A program made the translations under genes and the position numbers. From CAYTYX01 sp964442325 (GTDB lineage: Bacteria; Patescibacteriota; Saccharimonadia; Saccharimonadales; UBA10212), in the NCBI GenBank assembly GCA_964442325.1, contig CAYTYX010000001.1, positions 1-64,000 on the forward strand: a stretch of DNA of 64,000 nt. The letters are read 5' to 3'. Shown here one piece after another: positions 33,288 through 42,236 of this stretch; position 1 is the first letter of the stretch, and each line of letters starts with the position of its first letter. The notes under the pieces are model-generated. The model ran no database searches, was not told where the DNA came from, and saw only the letters and a list, made by a program, of their open reading frames with translations.

Positions 33288-34913
33288 TTAGCTGACCTTT
33301 GCTAGCAGTTTACTTAGATCATTGGCTACACCTATTTCAGTATGGTGAGGAGTAAAGACAAAGTTTGGGTGGTCTCGGATATCGGCGGGTGAATTAGTTA
33401 GGCGATAGCGTTCGACGCCAGCTTTCGAGAGCGAGTAGTTAAAACTCAATTGGTCTCGCTTGCTGAAGGTGCAAATTTGGTCCCACCAGATTTCTAGCGC
33501 TTGGGGTAGTTCGGGATGTTCTAAATTGAAAAAGAGCAGGCCGTTGTTTGATAAGTCGTTAGTTTCAAAGCCAACGCTTCTGTAGAACGCCGCCTGTTTT
33601 TTAAGTATGGCAGGGTCGTCTTTCTTTAGGTCAATACAGGCCTCGAACTCCTCGGTCAGGGATTGTCGGCTGGGGTGAGTAGCGCTTCCAATCGGCTTGT
33701 CCGACTTCAGGAAATCTTCGATCATTGGCATAATATCGCCGACTAGCATTAGGCTGGTGTCCATCCAAATAGCAACCTTGTAATCTTTCAAAAGAATATG
33801 CGGGTGAGTCTTGGGGTAGCGAGTTGCCCGGGCGCCATCGTTCTCAAAATCCGGTTGATTAAGCGGCCGGATATCGAAGATCCCATGACTGTTGACCGCG
33901 CCATCTACGAAGGCAATGTAGTCGAGCCTAGGATCGATAGTTTCCGGCAGTTTAAGCCAATCATAACCTTTGGTGAAAGAAGTGTAGACGGCCACGTCTC
34001 GTTTTACGTGGTCTTTCGCGTGCTTGCTTATTTCTGCTTTGTACTCTCCGATACCAACGATTCGCTTTAAAAAACTAAGATTGGCGCGCGTATAAATTCG
34101 TTTTGAGATATCAAACTCGGGGCGGCCAGCTGCAAATTCTAAGACAGCTTGCCAGCGTTTGATAGCCTCTGGCCAGTCACGCCGAGCATTGGCGACTTCG
34201 GCGTCTTCGATTAATAGGCCTAAGCTAACAGGGAATTTTAATAGGCCATTTTTTGCAGATTTTTCTGCCTCGTCCAGTTGATTGCCCTTGCGTAATGCTT
34301 TACATAAGCCAACCCATGCATCGGCCGGCGCCTTATCGCTCAGTTTATCAATCACGCCTTGCCAGCGTTTGATGGCTTCTGGCCAATCATTTTTAAGTGA
34401 ATAAATCTCGGCAAGGACACTGTTGATGGCTGTCGAATTCGGGTTATGTTTTAAGCCCTCAGTGGCAGTGGCCGTAGCTTCTCCATAATCGCTGTTTTGC
34501 GCATAAGCAGTAGTCAGGCGGCTGTAGGCGGCAACCAGCCTGGTCTTGTCGTCAATCTTCTCAATAAGACTTCGCCAGCGTTTGATAGCCTCTGGCCAGT
34601 CACGCCGAGCATTAGCAACCTCGGCATATTCCATTAAAAGACCAATATAATTTTTGTAAATCTTTAGACCTAGGTTAACAATATGCTCAGCTTGCGAGTA
34701 GCGGCCAGACCGGCGCAGCGCTGCACTTAGCCCGGTCCATGCTTCAATTGGCGTTCTGTCACCGAACTCATCCGTGAGCGTCTGCCAAAGTTTGGCGGCT
34801 TCTGACCAATCTTGCTTGGCCGCCGCCGCGTTGGCCTGGCCACTGACCTGCATAAGTTTTCTAGCCCCTGCTTGGGTAAAAACTGCGGGTTCTTTAGATT
34901 TATGTAACTGCAT
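33288..34913 (-). CDS. TPR protein fused to a DUF616-like glycosyltransferase domain
   Basis: 541 aa. The first 265 residues contain TPR-like units with a repeated core DWPEAIKRW (three exact copies, plus DWSEAAKLW near residue 38), spaced roughly 70-110 residues apart with degenerate helices between them. The C-terminal 240 residues (KRDVAVYTSFTKGYDWLKLP, KVAIWMDTSLMLVGD, IGSATHPSRQSLTEEFEACI) match the DUF616 group of glycosyltransferase-like proteins. TPRs may hold a protein or glycan partner. It has no signal peptide, so it is cytoplasmic. Confidence 0.72.
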   Translation of the reverse strand: MQLHKSKEPAVFTQAGARKLMQVSGQANAAAAKQDWSEAAKLWQTLTDEFGDRTPIEAWTGLSAALRRSGRYSQAEHIVNLGLKIYKNYIGLLMEYAEVANARRDWPEAIKRWRSLIEKIDDKTRLVAAYSRLTTAYAQNSDYGEATATATEGLKHNPNSTAINSVLAEIYSLKNDWPEAIKRWQGVIDKLSDKAPADAWVGLCKALRKGNQLDEAEKSAKNGLLKFPVSLGLLIEDAEVANARRDWPEAIKRWQAVLEFAAGRPEFDISKRIYTRANLSFLKRIVGIGEYKAEISKHAKDHVKRDVAVYTSFTKGYDWLKLPETIDPRLDYIAFVDGAVNSHGIFDIRPLNQPDFENDGARATRYPKTHPHILLKDYKVAIWMDTSLMLVGDIMPMIEDFLKSDKPIGSATHPSRQSLTEEFEACIDLKKDDPAILKKQAAFYRSVGFETNDLSNNGLLFFNLEHPELPQALEIWWDQICTFSKRDQLSFNYSLSKAGVERYRLTNSPADIRDHPNFVFTPHHTEIGVANDLSKLLAKVS

Positions 34914-34993
34914 TATTTTAATAGTCCAACAGACTTAATAATAACAGCGCAGCCATCTTGATAACAGCCTCTCACCTCCACGCGTTTAAAATG

Positions 34994-34999
34994 TATAAT
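34994..34999 (+). promoter_or_regulatory. Consensus -10 box abutting a start codon
   Basis: Perfect TATAAT three bases before the ATG at 35003 and six before an in-frame GTG at 35006. A transcript beginning about 7 nt downstream would start at the GTG, suggesting leaderless translation. Confidence 0.5.
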
Positions 35000-35002
35000 T
35001 AG

Positions 35003-35641
35003 ATGGTGAATTGGCAAACTGTGAAGCATAAGCTAGCGCGGCCCAAGTACGACTTTTTGGATATCGGCTGTAAAAAAGGAAGCTCGATTGGTTGGAGCCA
35101 CCGAAAGTATGGTGGCAAGGGCTTGGGCGTCGATTTTAACCAAGAGTGGGTAGATGAAGCCAGGCGGAATGGCCACGATGCAATTAGAGCGAATATTTTA
35201 GACCTAGACTTTCCAGCAAACAGCTTTAGGTACATATCGATGATGGATTTTCTTGAGCACCTCGGTAGCCTAGAAGACGTTCGTCACGTGCTTAACAATT
35301 GTCAAAAATGGGCTACTGACTTCTTTTTTATCCACCATCCATCGTTTGAAGACATTGATTACCTTAAAAAATTTGGCCTAAAAATCGACTGGACAGACGG
35401 CTACAACCATAGTTGCCCAATTACCCTTAAGCAATTCGACAAAATGTTTAAAGAAATGGGCATAAAGGACTACACACTTGAACCAAAACTGCCAATAAAA
35501 GACAGCCGAGATAAGCACATTTTGCCGATTGATGCGCCACACAATACCATTTTTTATGATAAGGGCTTAGGCCCAAAGCCTAAGGTAAGTTTTAATAAAA
35601 CAATCTATAGCCGCTTTGAAATATTTGTACCGCTAAAATGA
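35003..35641 (+). CDS. SAM-dependent methyltransferase (class I)
   Basis: 212 aa from ATG 35003; the adjacent GTG at 35006 is an alternative favoured by the -10 box position. Motif I FLDIGCKKGSSIGWSHR is near residues 18-34 and GLGVDFNQEWVDEA follows. ISMMDFLEHLGSLEDVRHVL is the motif II/III region. It is probably a glycan- or metabolite-modifying methyltransferase. It overlaps the following GT4 gene by ATGA, placing it in a three-gene rightward unit. Confidence 0.8.
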   Translation: MVNWQTVKHKLARPKYDFLDIGCKKGSSIGWSHRKYGGKGLGVDFNQEWVDEARRNGHDAIRANILDLDFPANSFRYISMMDFLEHLGSLEDVRHVLNNCQKWATDFFFIHHPSFEDIDYLKKFGLKIDWTDGYNHSCPITLKQFDKMFKEMGIKDYTLEPKLPIKDSRDKHILPIDAPHNTIFYDKGLGPKPKVSFNKTIYSRFEIFVPLK

Positions 35642-36993
35642 AAATCCTTGCACTTTCGCATATATCAGAGCTGCTGGGCGGTGCCGAGCGTTCGCTACTG
35701 GATATTCTAGACAGTTGGTCTAAAGACCATAATATCCAACCCGAGTTTATTTTGAGAGAACCGATTAAATCTCTGGCTGGCGAACTCGACAAGCGCGGCT
35801 GGAAATACCACGCCTTACGTTACACTTTTTGGTCCGAGACCAACCCGCCCACCAAAGCCGAAGATTTATTTAACCACTCGACGCTGAACTCGCAGGCAAT
35901 TGAAGACATCGAAAGAATCATCCAAAAATTTAAACCAGACGTGGTACTAACTAATTCGATTGTTTGTCCGTGGGCGGCACTAGCTGCACATTTTCAAAAA
36001 GTCCCACATGTTTGGATAGTCCGTGAGTACGGTGACCTAGACCACGGCCGAATTTTTGAGATTGGCCGCGAAAAAACTTTTGAAGATGTTGGCAACTTAT
36101 CGAACTTGGTGGTGGCTAATTCAAATACGCTGGCTGACCATATCAAGCAATATGTTAATGAGACCAAAGTAACCTTTTTATATAACCCGTTTGATATCGA
36201 AGCGGTGAAGCGCCAGTCGGTCGAAAAAGTGCCAAATCCGTTTAAAGATTCTACCAGTCTAAAATTAATAATGACTAGTAATATTGCTCGGACCAAAGGC
36301 CATAAAGAAACAGTTGAAGCTGTCGGAATGCTCAATCGGCAAGGGTATAATGTGGAGCTTTGCCTACTGGGCCGTAGCGGCGATGCTCAGTTTAGCAAAG
36401 AACTTGACGAGGAAGTCCAAAAGTATGGCCTCAAAGATAGAGTTCATCTGCCGGGACTAGTGAGTAACGTCCTAGCTTATGTTAACCTGGCTGATGTTGG
36501 GATTGTTGCCTCCCAGCGCGAAGCGTTTGGCAGGGTCACTTTTGAATACATGTTGCTTAGTAAGCCAGTAGTCGGTGCAGACTCGGGTGCTACGCCAGAG
36601 CTGGTTGAGACCGGAAAGACTGCCTTTTTGTTTAAACCTGGTGACGTGCAGAGCCTAATGGCTGCTATTAAAAAATATGCCGATGATCGTGAACTAGCGC
36701 AGGCGCACGGCCGAGCCGGCCAAAAAAGAGTGCTGGCATTGCTAGGTGGTGAGCATAACGTCGAAGCGCTCTATCAGAAAGTCGAATTAATTACCAAAGG
36801 CAAGGGCCAGTCTAAACCTGAGCCGATTAATTTTACGCACCGTTGGCTAGACTACCAGCGCAACGCCAAAGAGTTTATTAAAACTTCGGGCGAAACGTCG
36901 CTAAAGAAAATGATTAAAATGCGTCTGCGTGGCAAAGCCAAAAGCGCCTACTGGCGTGCCCGTAGCGCTCGCGGAAAATTGACGGGGAAGTAG
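35638..36993 (+). CDS. Glycosyltransferase, GT4-like
   Basis: 451 aa. N-terminal LALSHISELLGGAERSLLDI is the GT4 acceptor-side start. The C-terminal domain has TSNIARTKGHKETVEAVGM, LCLLGRSGDAQFSKEL and the E-x7-E motif SQREAFGRVTFEYMLLSKPV. A basic C-terminal tail of about 60 residues (KMIKMRLRGKAKSAYWRARS) may bind membrane phospholipid. Coupled to the methyltransferase upstream and 3 nt from the GT2 downstream. Confidence 0.86.
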   Translation: MKILALSHISELLGGAERSLLDILDSWSKDHNIQPEFILREPIKSLAGELDKRGWKYHALRYTFWSETNPPTKAEDLFNHSTLNSQAIEDIERIIQKFKPDVVLTNSIVCPWAALAAHFQKVPHVWIVREYGDLDHGRIFEIGREKTFEDVGNLSNLVVANSNTLADHIKQYVNETKVTFLYNPFDIEAVKRQSVEKVPNPFKDSTSLKLIMTSNIARTKGHKETVEAVGMLNRQGYNVELCLLGRSGDAQFSKELDEEVQKYGLKDRVHLPGLVSNVLAYVNLADVGIVASQREAFGRVTFEYMLLSKPVVGADSGATPELVETGKTAFLFKPGDVQSLMAAIKKYADDRELAQAHGRAGQKRVLALLGGEHNVEALYQKVELITKGKGQSKPEPINFTHRWLDYQRNAKEFIKTSGETSLKKMIKMRLRGKAKSAYWRARSARGKLTGK

Positions 36994-36996
36994 GTT

Positions 36997-37932
36997 GTGG
37001 CAAATCCCCGAGCTGTAACCATAGTTGTCCCAGTTTATGCTGACTGGCCGTCGCTTAAAGATTGTCTGGATTCATTGGAGAAATTTGTTGACATAACTAA
37101 AAACAAGATACTACTAGTAAATGACTGTGGCCCAGAAGTAGAAACCCTAGAAAAAAATATCAAAGCCAAAATTGCCGGCAGACAAGGTTGGGAGTACTAC
37201 CGCAATCCAAAAAACTTAGGCTTTGTCGGCACTTGCAATCGGGCAGTTTTAGAACTAGATAAATCAGGCAATGATATCTTGCTATTAAATAGTGACACAG
37301 AAGTGACCGATGGGTTTTTGGAAGAAATGAGCCAAGTCCTATACTTAGATTCCAAGTTTGCAACTGTTACACCCCGGACCAATAATGCGACTCTGGCCAC
37401 CTTTCCGGTTTCGGCAGCACCACAACATGGCATTGGGCCAGCTGAATCATTTCGTCTATTTCTAAAAGTTAAAACTAAATTGCCACGTGCCAGCATCGTA
37501 CCAGTCGGGCACGGCTACTGTATGTTGATTAAGCGCAACCTAGTTGATAAATACGGGTTTTTTGACCCGGTATTTGGCAAAGGTTACGGCGAGGAAATAG
37601 ACTTTTGTTTACGTCTGCGCAAGAATGGTTATAAATGTTTGCTGGCCAACCACGCATACGTCTTCCATCTAGAAGCGCGCAGTTTTGGCCAAGAACGCAA
37701 AAAAAGGCTAATCGAAGAAGGCCATCAAATTATCTGGCAAAGATACCCCAGCTATCGCCAAACAGTCCGGGACTACATGAACGAGGCAGTAGTCGCTGAA
37801 TCTGAAATCATCGATTCTGCTACTGGTTCTACTCCCGGAAGATGGCGCAAGGCTGGCAAAAAACTGATTAAGCGTAACCAAAAATTGCACAACCTAGCCC
37901 AAAAAACAGCTGCCAGACTACGTGGCGACTAA
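36997..37932 (+). CDS. Glycosyltransferase family 2
   Basis: 311 aa from a GTG start (MANPRAVTIVVPVYADWPSL). GT-A motifs: LLVNDCGPEVETLE, LGFVGTCNRAVLE, and DILLLNSDTEVTDGFLEEM with the metal-binding DTE. FGKGYGEEIDFCLRLRKNGY matches the WbbL/rhamnosyltransferase-like ED-x-x-R pattern. The C-terminus is basic (KAGKKLIKRNQKLHNLAQK). It probably acts beside the preceding GT4 enzyme. It ends 5 nt from the convergent gene. Confidence 0.86.
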   Translation: MANPRAVTIVVPVYADWPSLKDCLDSLEKFVDITKNKILLVNDCGPEVETLEKNIKAKIAGRQGWEYYRNPKNLGFVGTCNRAVLELDKSGNDILLLNSDTEVTDGFLEEMSQVLYLDSKFATVTPRTNNATLATFPVSAAPQHGIGPAESFRLFLKVKTKLPRASIVPVGHGYCMLIKRNLVDKYGFFDPVFGKGYGEEIDFCLRLRKNGYKCLLANHAYVFHLEARSFGQERKKRLIEEGHQIIWQRYPSYRQTVRDYMNEAVVAESEIIDSATGSTPGRWRKAGKKLIKRNQKLHNLAQKTAARLRGD

Positions 37933-37937
37933 TCAGG

Positions 37938-39266
37938 TCAAGGCCGTTTATTAGTCAAAGCTAGGAGTTGTTTATAAATTAGTTTAGCAGTCATCTCAGA
38001 TGAGCGTTCCTGCCAAATATATTTTTGGGCCTTCGCTAAAGTTGCTTTATTACTATTTCGAAAAGTAATAGGATCGGCAATAAGTTTAGCCAGAACTGTC
38101 TCCCAATCTTGGGGCGAATTATTAACTCGGACTACCAAGCTATCTAAACCGTTCGTGGCATACGGTTCAAGATTAGACACTACTGGCATGGCGCCGGCTG
38201 CCAAGTAATCTAGGGCTTTAATATCAGACTTATTGAGGTTAAAGCCGGAATCAACCAGAGGTGATAAGCCGACATCAAATGACCCTTGCTTGAGGAACCA
38301 AGGAACAAAACGCGGATAAATCGACCCGTTGCGTTGTTGGTAGAGCCGCTTAATCCATGGTCGTAGCGGGCGGTCTCTGGATACGCCGATGACCGTCAAC
38401 TCGAATGACTCCGGTTTTTGATCAGCCAATTTACTCAAAACCGGGAATATCATTTCCCAATCAGCGTCATGGCTAACTGTACCCATATAAAGTATCCGCA
38501 GCGGACCTAATGCCTCTGTCTGTGTGGCTGTGGTGGGATTTGATAGCCAGAGGCGTTTATCTAAACTATTAGGTATCACAATAACCTTATCGGTCTGAGC
38601 TTTGAGCAAGCTCTTTAGTCGAGCAGTAGATACCCAAACCCGATTAGCGTTTTTAATAAGGTGATCGAATGCCACTAAAGCGCCGCGGTGCAAGCTTTCC
38701 TCTGGGTGCTCTGAATCGATTATGTGAAAGGCGTCGTCAGTATCGACGACCAGAGGTATACCGGCTGAACGTAAGTTATTAATTAATACCTCAGCCTCAT
38801 TTAGCTGGTCGAAAGCGGTGCGCTGGACTATACAGATATCTACTTGATCAATCTGAGTTGTGTTCTGCGGATATATTTTTAAAACTAATTTACCGCGCAT
38901 CGATCTGTCGGTTAGCGGCGAAAGCAGACGGATGAAAGCAGAGCTGGAGGGGTAGGTAAGACCATCGCGTAAAATTAGCGCTATGCGGATTGCTGAAGTT
39001 TGATTGGTTGGCGTGAACATAGACCACGAATAGTATTTATTTAACAGTCGCCTGACTAGTCGCCGACGGATCCAAGGACTTTCGTAATAGATGCCAAGCG
39101 TGCGTAGCGCAACTCGCACGATAAATCTCAAACCATTAATCGCCCGACGGCGCAAAACCTTTACAATCTCGATCCATTGGCCACTAGCCACCAATTTAAA
39201 AAAATTCCTAGTGGTATGGCGCTGGTTTAGTTGTGGCTGTGAGCTTGTTTGTGGCACTAAAGACAC
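37938..39266 (-). CDS. Glycosyltransferase, GT-B fold (glycosyl transferases group 1-like)
   Basis: 442 aa from a GTG start. The segment IPLVVDTDDAFHIIDSEHP, then VIVIPNSLDKRLWLSNP and LRILYMGTVSHDADWEMIF are typical of a GT1/GT4-type C-terminal Rossmann domain. KSDIKALDYLAAGAMPVVSN is the nucleotide-sugar-binding region, with K-x3-LDYLA in place of the usual E-x7-E. The N-terminal 80 residues are basic (LRRRAINGLRFIVRVALRTL), perhaps membrane-associated. Monocistronic. Confidence 0.8.
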   Translation of the reverse strand: MSLVPQTSSQPQLNQRHTTRNFFKLVASGQWIEIVKVLRRRAINGLRFIVRVALRTLGIYYESPWIRRRLVRRLLNKYYSWSMFTPTNQTSAIRIALILRDGLTYPSSSAFIRLLSPLTDRSMRGKLVLKIYPQNTTQIDQVDICIVQRTAFDQLNEAEVLINNLRSAGIPLVVDTDDAFHIIDSEHPEESLHRGALVAFDHLIKNANRVWVSTARLKSLLKAQTDKVIVIPNSLDKRLWLSNPTTATQTEALGPLRILYMGTVSHDADWEMIFPVLSKLADQKPESFELTVIGVSRDRPLRPWIKRLYQQRNGSIYPRFVPWFLKQGSFDVGLSPLVDSGFNLNKSDIKALDYLAAGAMPVVSNLEPYATNGLDSLVVRVNNSPQDWETVLAKLIADPITFRNSNKATLAKAQKYIWQERSSEMTAKLIYKQLLALTNKRP

Positions 39267-39334
39267 TTTACTACGGGCTTGATATTAGGGCAAAACCTCA
39301 CCTAAGGCAATAGTTGTGCTAACCTAGTTAAAAG

Positions 39335-40771
39335 ATGAGTAAATGGTGGCCTGTCCCTAAAGCGTTGAGCGGAGATTTGAAATTTAAAAATCACAAATTA
39401 CCCAAGATGATGCTGGTTGGGCTTTTGGGTGTGACATTTCTATATATTTCTGTAGCTGGTTTGGTGTCTGTGACCACTCCTTGGTTAGCGCGCGGCGACA
39501 CAGTCCAACACGTTGATTACACTTGGCGCCTATGGAACGGTGATATACCTCGCTGGTCGGACGGGATTACCTACCCACCATTTGTTAAGCTAGAGGGTCA
39601 TAAAGCCGAGGCCGCATCGGCTAATCCGCCTCTGTTTTATATGATTCATGCTCCCTTTGTCGGCCCGTTACTAAATGGTGGTCATTGGCATAAAGCAATT
39701 GCAGTGGGCCGAGCCATAAATATATTTATTGGCGTCTTGTGTATTGCAGTGCTGGCTTGGGCTGGCTGGTTGTTTGGCGGTACGCGACGCGCTTTGTTTG
39801 CCGTGGCGGTTCCGGCTCTTTCGGTATTGATGTACCGCTTCACTAGGCTAAATGTTGATTATGCGCTCGATGCTCTGGTTGTATTGTGGGCTACACTGTC
39901 GCTAATTTTTAATTACAAAATTTTGCAATACGGCCTAAGGAGAAAGTATTTAATCGGCCTGGCGCTAATCTCCGTGGCCGGTATGGCCACTAAGGCGCCG
40001 TACATAGTCTTCTTACTCGTTAGTCTGCTGGCCATAGTTATAGCCTCTTTAATGCATGGCAAAGGGAGTACGCCCAGAAGAATCATTAAAGGCGGATTAA
40101 TCTCGGCTGGTATCTTTGCGCTCGTGCTCGCGGCTATCGGCTGGTTTTATTACTTCCGTAATTATAAATCACACGGCAACTGGTTTAGCTCATCACCACC
40201 CGGCTATACAGGTGGTCGCAAAATCCAATCACTGCACGATGTCCTCACCAACAAAAAACTTTGGGGGCTGCTGTATTCCGACTTCTCGGTCAGCGCGACG
40301 GCGTCGGTCGTCTTGGTCAGCCTAGCGTTAGCCGGTTGGCTGACAACAACCAGGAAAGCGATGCGGGACTATCTTGGCGATAGAGCAAGAGCAATAGCGA
40401 TTGGGCTCATGGCGCTGACGGCGCTAGGTACTTTTATTGTCCAGATTAAGTTTGCTACCGGCATTGGCTCAATCAACTTTAGGTATTTGCTGCCCGCTAT
40501 CCTGCCCATAAGTTTGTTCTTGAGCGCGGGACTGCTAGCTTTTAAAACGACCAAGGGCCAGCTGGTATCGCTTTTGGTACTGGCGATGGCGGCCTCGAGC
40601 ATCACGTCGCTTACTAGTAGCCACTTTCATGGGCTTTATTCTGCCACGCGCGCCAACGGCATACCCGGCGTAGTAGTTAGCCTACTCTTGTTGCTGTTCG
40701 TGCTTGGCGCTACTTGCCTTGGTTGGTCATTGTTTGACTTATCCAAGAGTCGTAAGACAACTGCTGGCTAG
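39335..40771 (+). CDS. Polytopic membrane protein, GT-C/DUF2142-like
   Basis: 478 aa with 10-11 predicted transmembrane helices. The first extracytoplasmic loop after helix 1 has GDTVQHVDYTWRLWNGDIPR and ASANPPLFYMIHAPFVGPLL, the charged pattern seen in DUF2142 and related GT-C enzymes that use polyprenyl-phosphate sugars outside the membrane. No catalytic assignment can be proved. Its last 62 bp overlap the convergent membrane protein gene. Confidence 0.68.
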   Translation: MSKWWPVPKALSGDLKFKNHKLPKMMLVGLLGVTFLYISVAGLVSVTTPWLARGDTVQHVDYTWRLWNGDIPRWSDGITYPPFVKLEGHKAEAASANPPLFYMIHAPFVGPLLNGGHWHKAIAVGRAINIFIGVLCIAVLAWAGWLFGGTRRALFAVAVPALSVLMYRFTRLNVDYALDALVVLWATLSLIFNYKILQYGLRRKYLIGLALISVAGMATKAPYIVFLLVSLLAIVIASLMHGKGSTPRRIIKGGLISAGIFALVLAAIGWFYYFRNYKSHGNWFSSSPPGYTGGRKIQSLHDVLTNKKLWGLLYSDFSVSATASVVLVSLALAGWLTTTRKAMRDYLGDRARAIAIGLMALTALGTFIVQIKFATGIGSINFRYLLPAILPISLFLSAGLLAFKTTKGQLVSLLVLAMAASSITSLTSSHFHGLYSATRANGIPGVVVSLLLLLFVLGATCLGWSLFDLSKSRKTTAG

Positions 40772-42191
40772 AAGCTTCTTGCACGGGAGCGACTAGACCT
40801 AGGTGTAGGTTGGCGTGCCACTCCGGTGTGGCCTTGCGAAGATAAGTTGGTAAGCCGGAAATCGAAAAAATTGCCAAGGTCACCACTAAATAAACCAACA
40901 TAGCCGGTGAATCTTTTAAGAGTCTTTCAGCGTAGTGATTGCCGGCCAGATAAATAAGTGGCAGTACGCCAAATACATATCGACCTTGGACGGCTAGCTG
41001 CAGCCGGCCGGTTTGGTTGTAGAGATTATGGTTATCAATTATTAGCGACAATAGATAAAACAGGCTGACTACCACAACGATTGTAAAAGCCTGGTCACTA
41101 GGCCTCCACTTGACGGCGAAAGCTAACGCGAATAGTGCGGCTGCTGCCACCGACCAAAGCTCTATATATTTGTTGGCAGGGAATCGCATATGCCCAAATA
41201 CCCCATAGACTCTTTGTGCCATCAACTTAGACCATTGCTGCAAATAGCTTGGCCAGCTGGCCGTAGCCGGGTGACGATTTGGCCCCGATAGCGACTCATC
41301 TCGGGCAAACAGCGCACTCTGACGGCAATCACCGATTGCTCTAACGCTCGGGCAGACTGGCTGATAGCTGTGGTAAGTCGCCAGATTGTAGACATAGCGC
41401 TGGCTAAATAAGCCTCCGAGCAACAACACTACAATTATGAGCAGCCAATTTAGCCTAACGCTTTGCCTAAACGTCTTTTTAAACGATGTTAAAACTGCTG
41501 GCAGGTGTCGCCAGTGCTTGGCCGCCAGCAGAGCCAAAACCACAGCCGCCATTGGCAAGAAACTTATTTTTACCATCAGTCCGGCTAAAGTTACGGCCAA
41601 AAACATCAAACTGTCGCGCGCCGTGACTTTGTCAAATAGTCGCAGTAACAAATAAACACTAGCCAAACATAGCGGAATAAATAAATTGTCATAGTTTATC
41701 GAGGCTGATAAAAAGACAAACATTAGCGTGTTGGCCAGCATAAAAATAGAAAGATTGCGCACTAGTGTCGAAACTTTAAGCTGGCTGGCAATCCTATTGA
41801 CTAAATAAAGCGAGCCGGTACCGAGCAAAACATTTATCATCCTTAGCCAGACGTACGGCTGGGGTAGGTGGCGGATAATTAGGTAAGGGAAGCTAAGTAA
41901 ATAGTGATAAAGAAAGAACGGGTTACGGGCAACTTCCAGTAGTACTCCCGGGATGCCGGTGTCTGACAAAAAAGGCGAGGGCGAGTGCTGGGCGAACAAC
42001 CGGATGAAGGTTAGGTGGTAGTCTTCATCGGGCGGAATACCGAACTTTACACTAAAGGCAAAGTAAATAGCCTGGACGATAAACCACAAAAATGTCAGCT
42101 TCAGAAATAAATTAGATGAGACGACGCAAATGACACGCTGGCTGATATCACTAGCGCGCTGCCCAAAACCGCGATTTGTATTATTTGCCAC
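40710..42191 (-). CDS. Polytopic membrane protein, GT-C/DUF2142-like
   Basis: 493 aa from the GTG at 42191, chosen because a TATACT box ends 7 nt upstream. The alternative TTG at 42215 would lie upstream of that box. About 11-12 transmembrane helices. Loop 1 reads FGIPPDEDYHLTFIRLFAQH with the acidic pair expected at the active site of GT-C/DUF2142 proteins, followed by FFLYHYLLSFPYLIIRHLP. It resembles the neighbouring 478-aa protein in layout but not closely in sequence. It probably transfers sugar from a lipid carrier. Confidence 0.68.
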   Translation of the reverse strand: MANNTNRGFGQRASDISQRVICVVSSNLFLKLTFLWFIVQAIYFAFSVKFGIPPDEDYHLTFIRLFAQHSPSPFLSDTGIPGVLLEVARNPFFLYHYLLSFPYLIIRHLPQPYVWLRMINVLLGTGSLYLVNRIASQLKVSTLVRNLSIFMLANTLMFVFLSASINYDNLFIPLCLASVYLLLRLFDKVTARDSLMFLAVTLAGLMVKISFLPMAAVVLALLAAKHWRHLPAVLTSFKKTFRQSVRLNWLLIIVVLLLGGLFSQRYVYNLATYHSYQPVCPSVRAIGDCRQSALFARDESLSGPNRHPATASWPSYLQQWSKLMAQRVYGVFGHMRFPANKYIELWSVAAAALFALAFAVKWRPSDQAFTIVVVVSLFYLLSLIIDNHNLYNQTGRLQLAVQGRYVFGVLPLIYLAGNHYAERLLKDSPAMLVYLVVTLAIFSISGLPTYLRKATPEWHANLHLGLVAPVQEASSQQLSYDSWISQTMTNQGK

Positions 42192-42198
42192 TAGGGAT

Positions 42199-42204
42199 AG
42201 TATA
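42199..42204 (-). promoter_or_regulatory. -10 box next to a GTG start
   Basis: TATACT on the minus strand with 7 nt to the GTG at 42191, the same spacing as at rnpA. Confidence 0.45.
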
Positions 42205-42236
42205 CGGCAAGCCAAAATACCCAGGCAAAAAGTGTT

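Noticed and set aside
15741..35641. Recoded UGA (glycine) as in Gracilibacteria/SR1
   Set aside because: UGA ends many genes at family-appropriate positions, including ATGA overlaps and rnpA, so the standard code holds.
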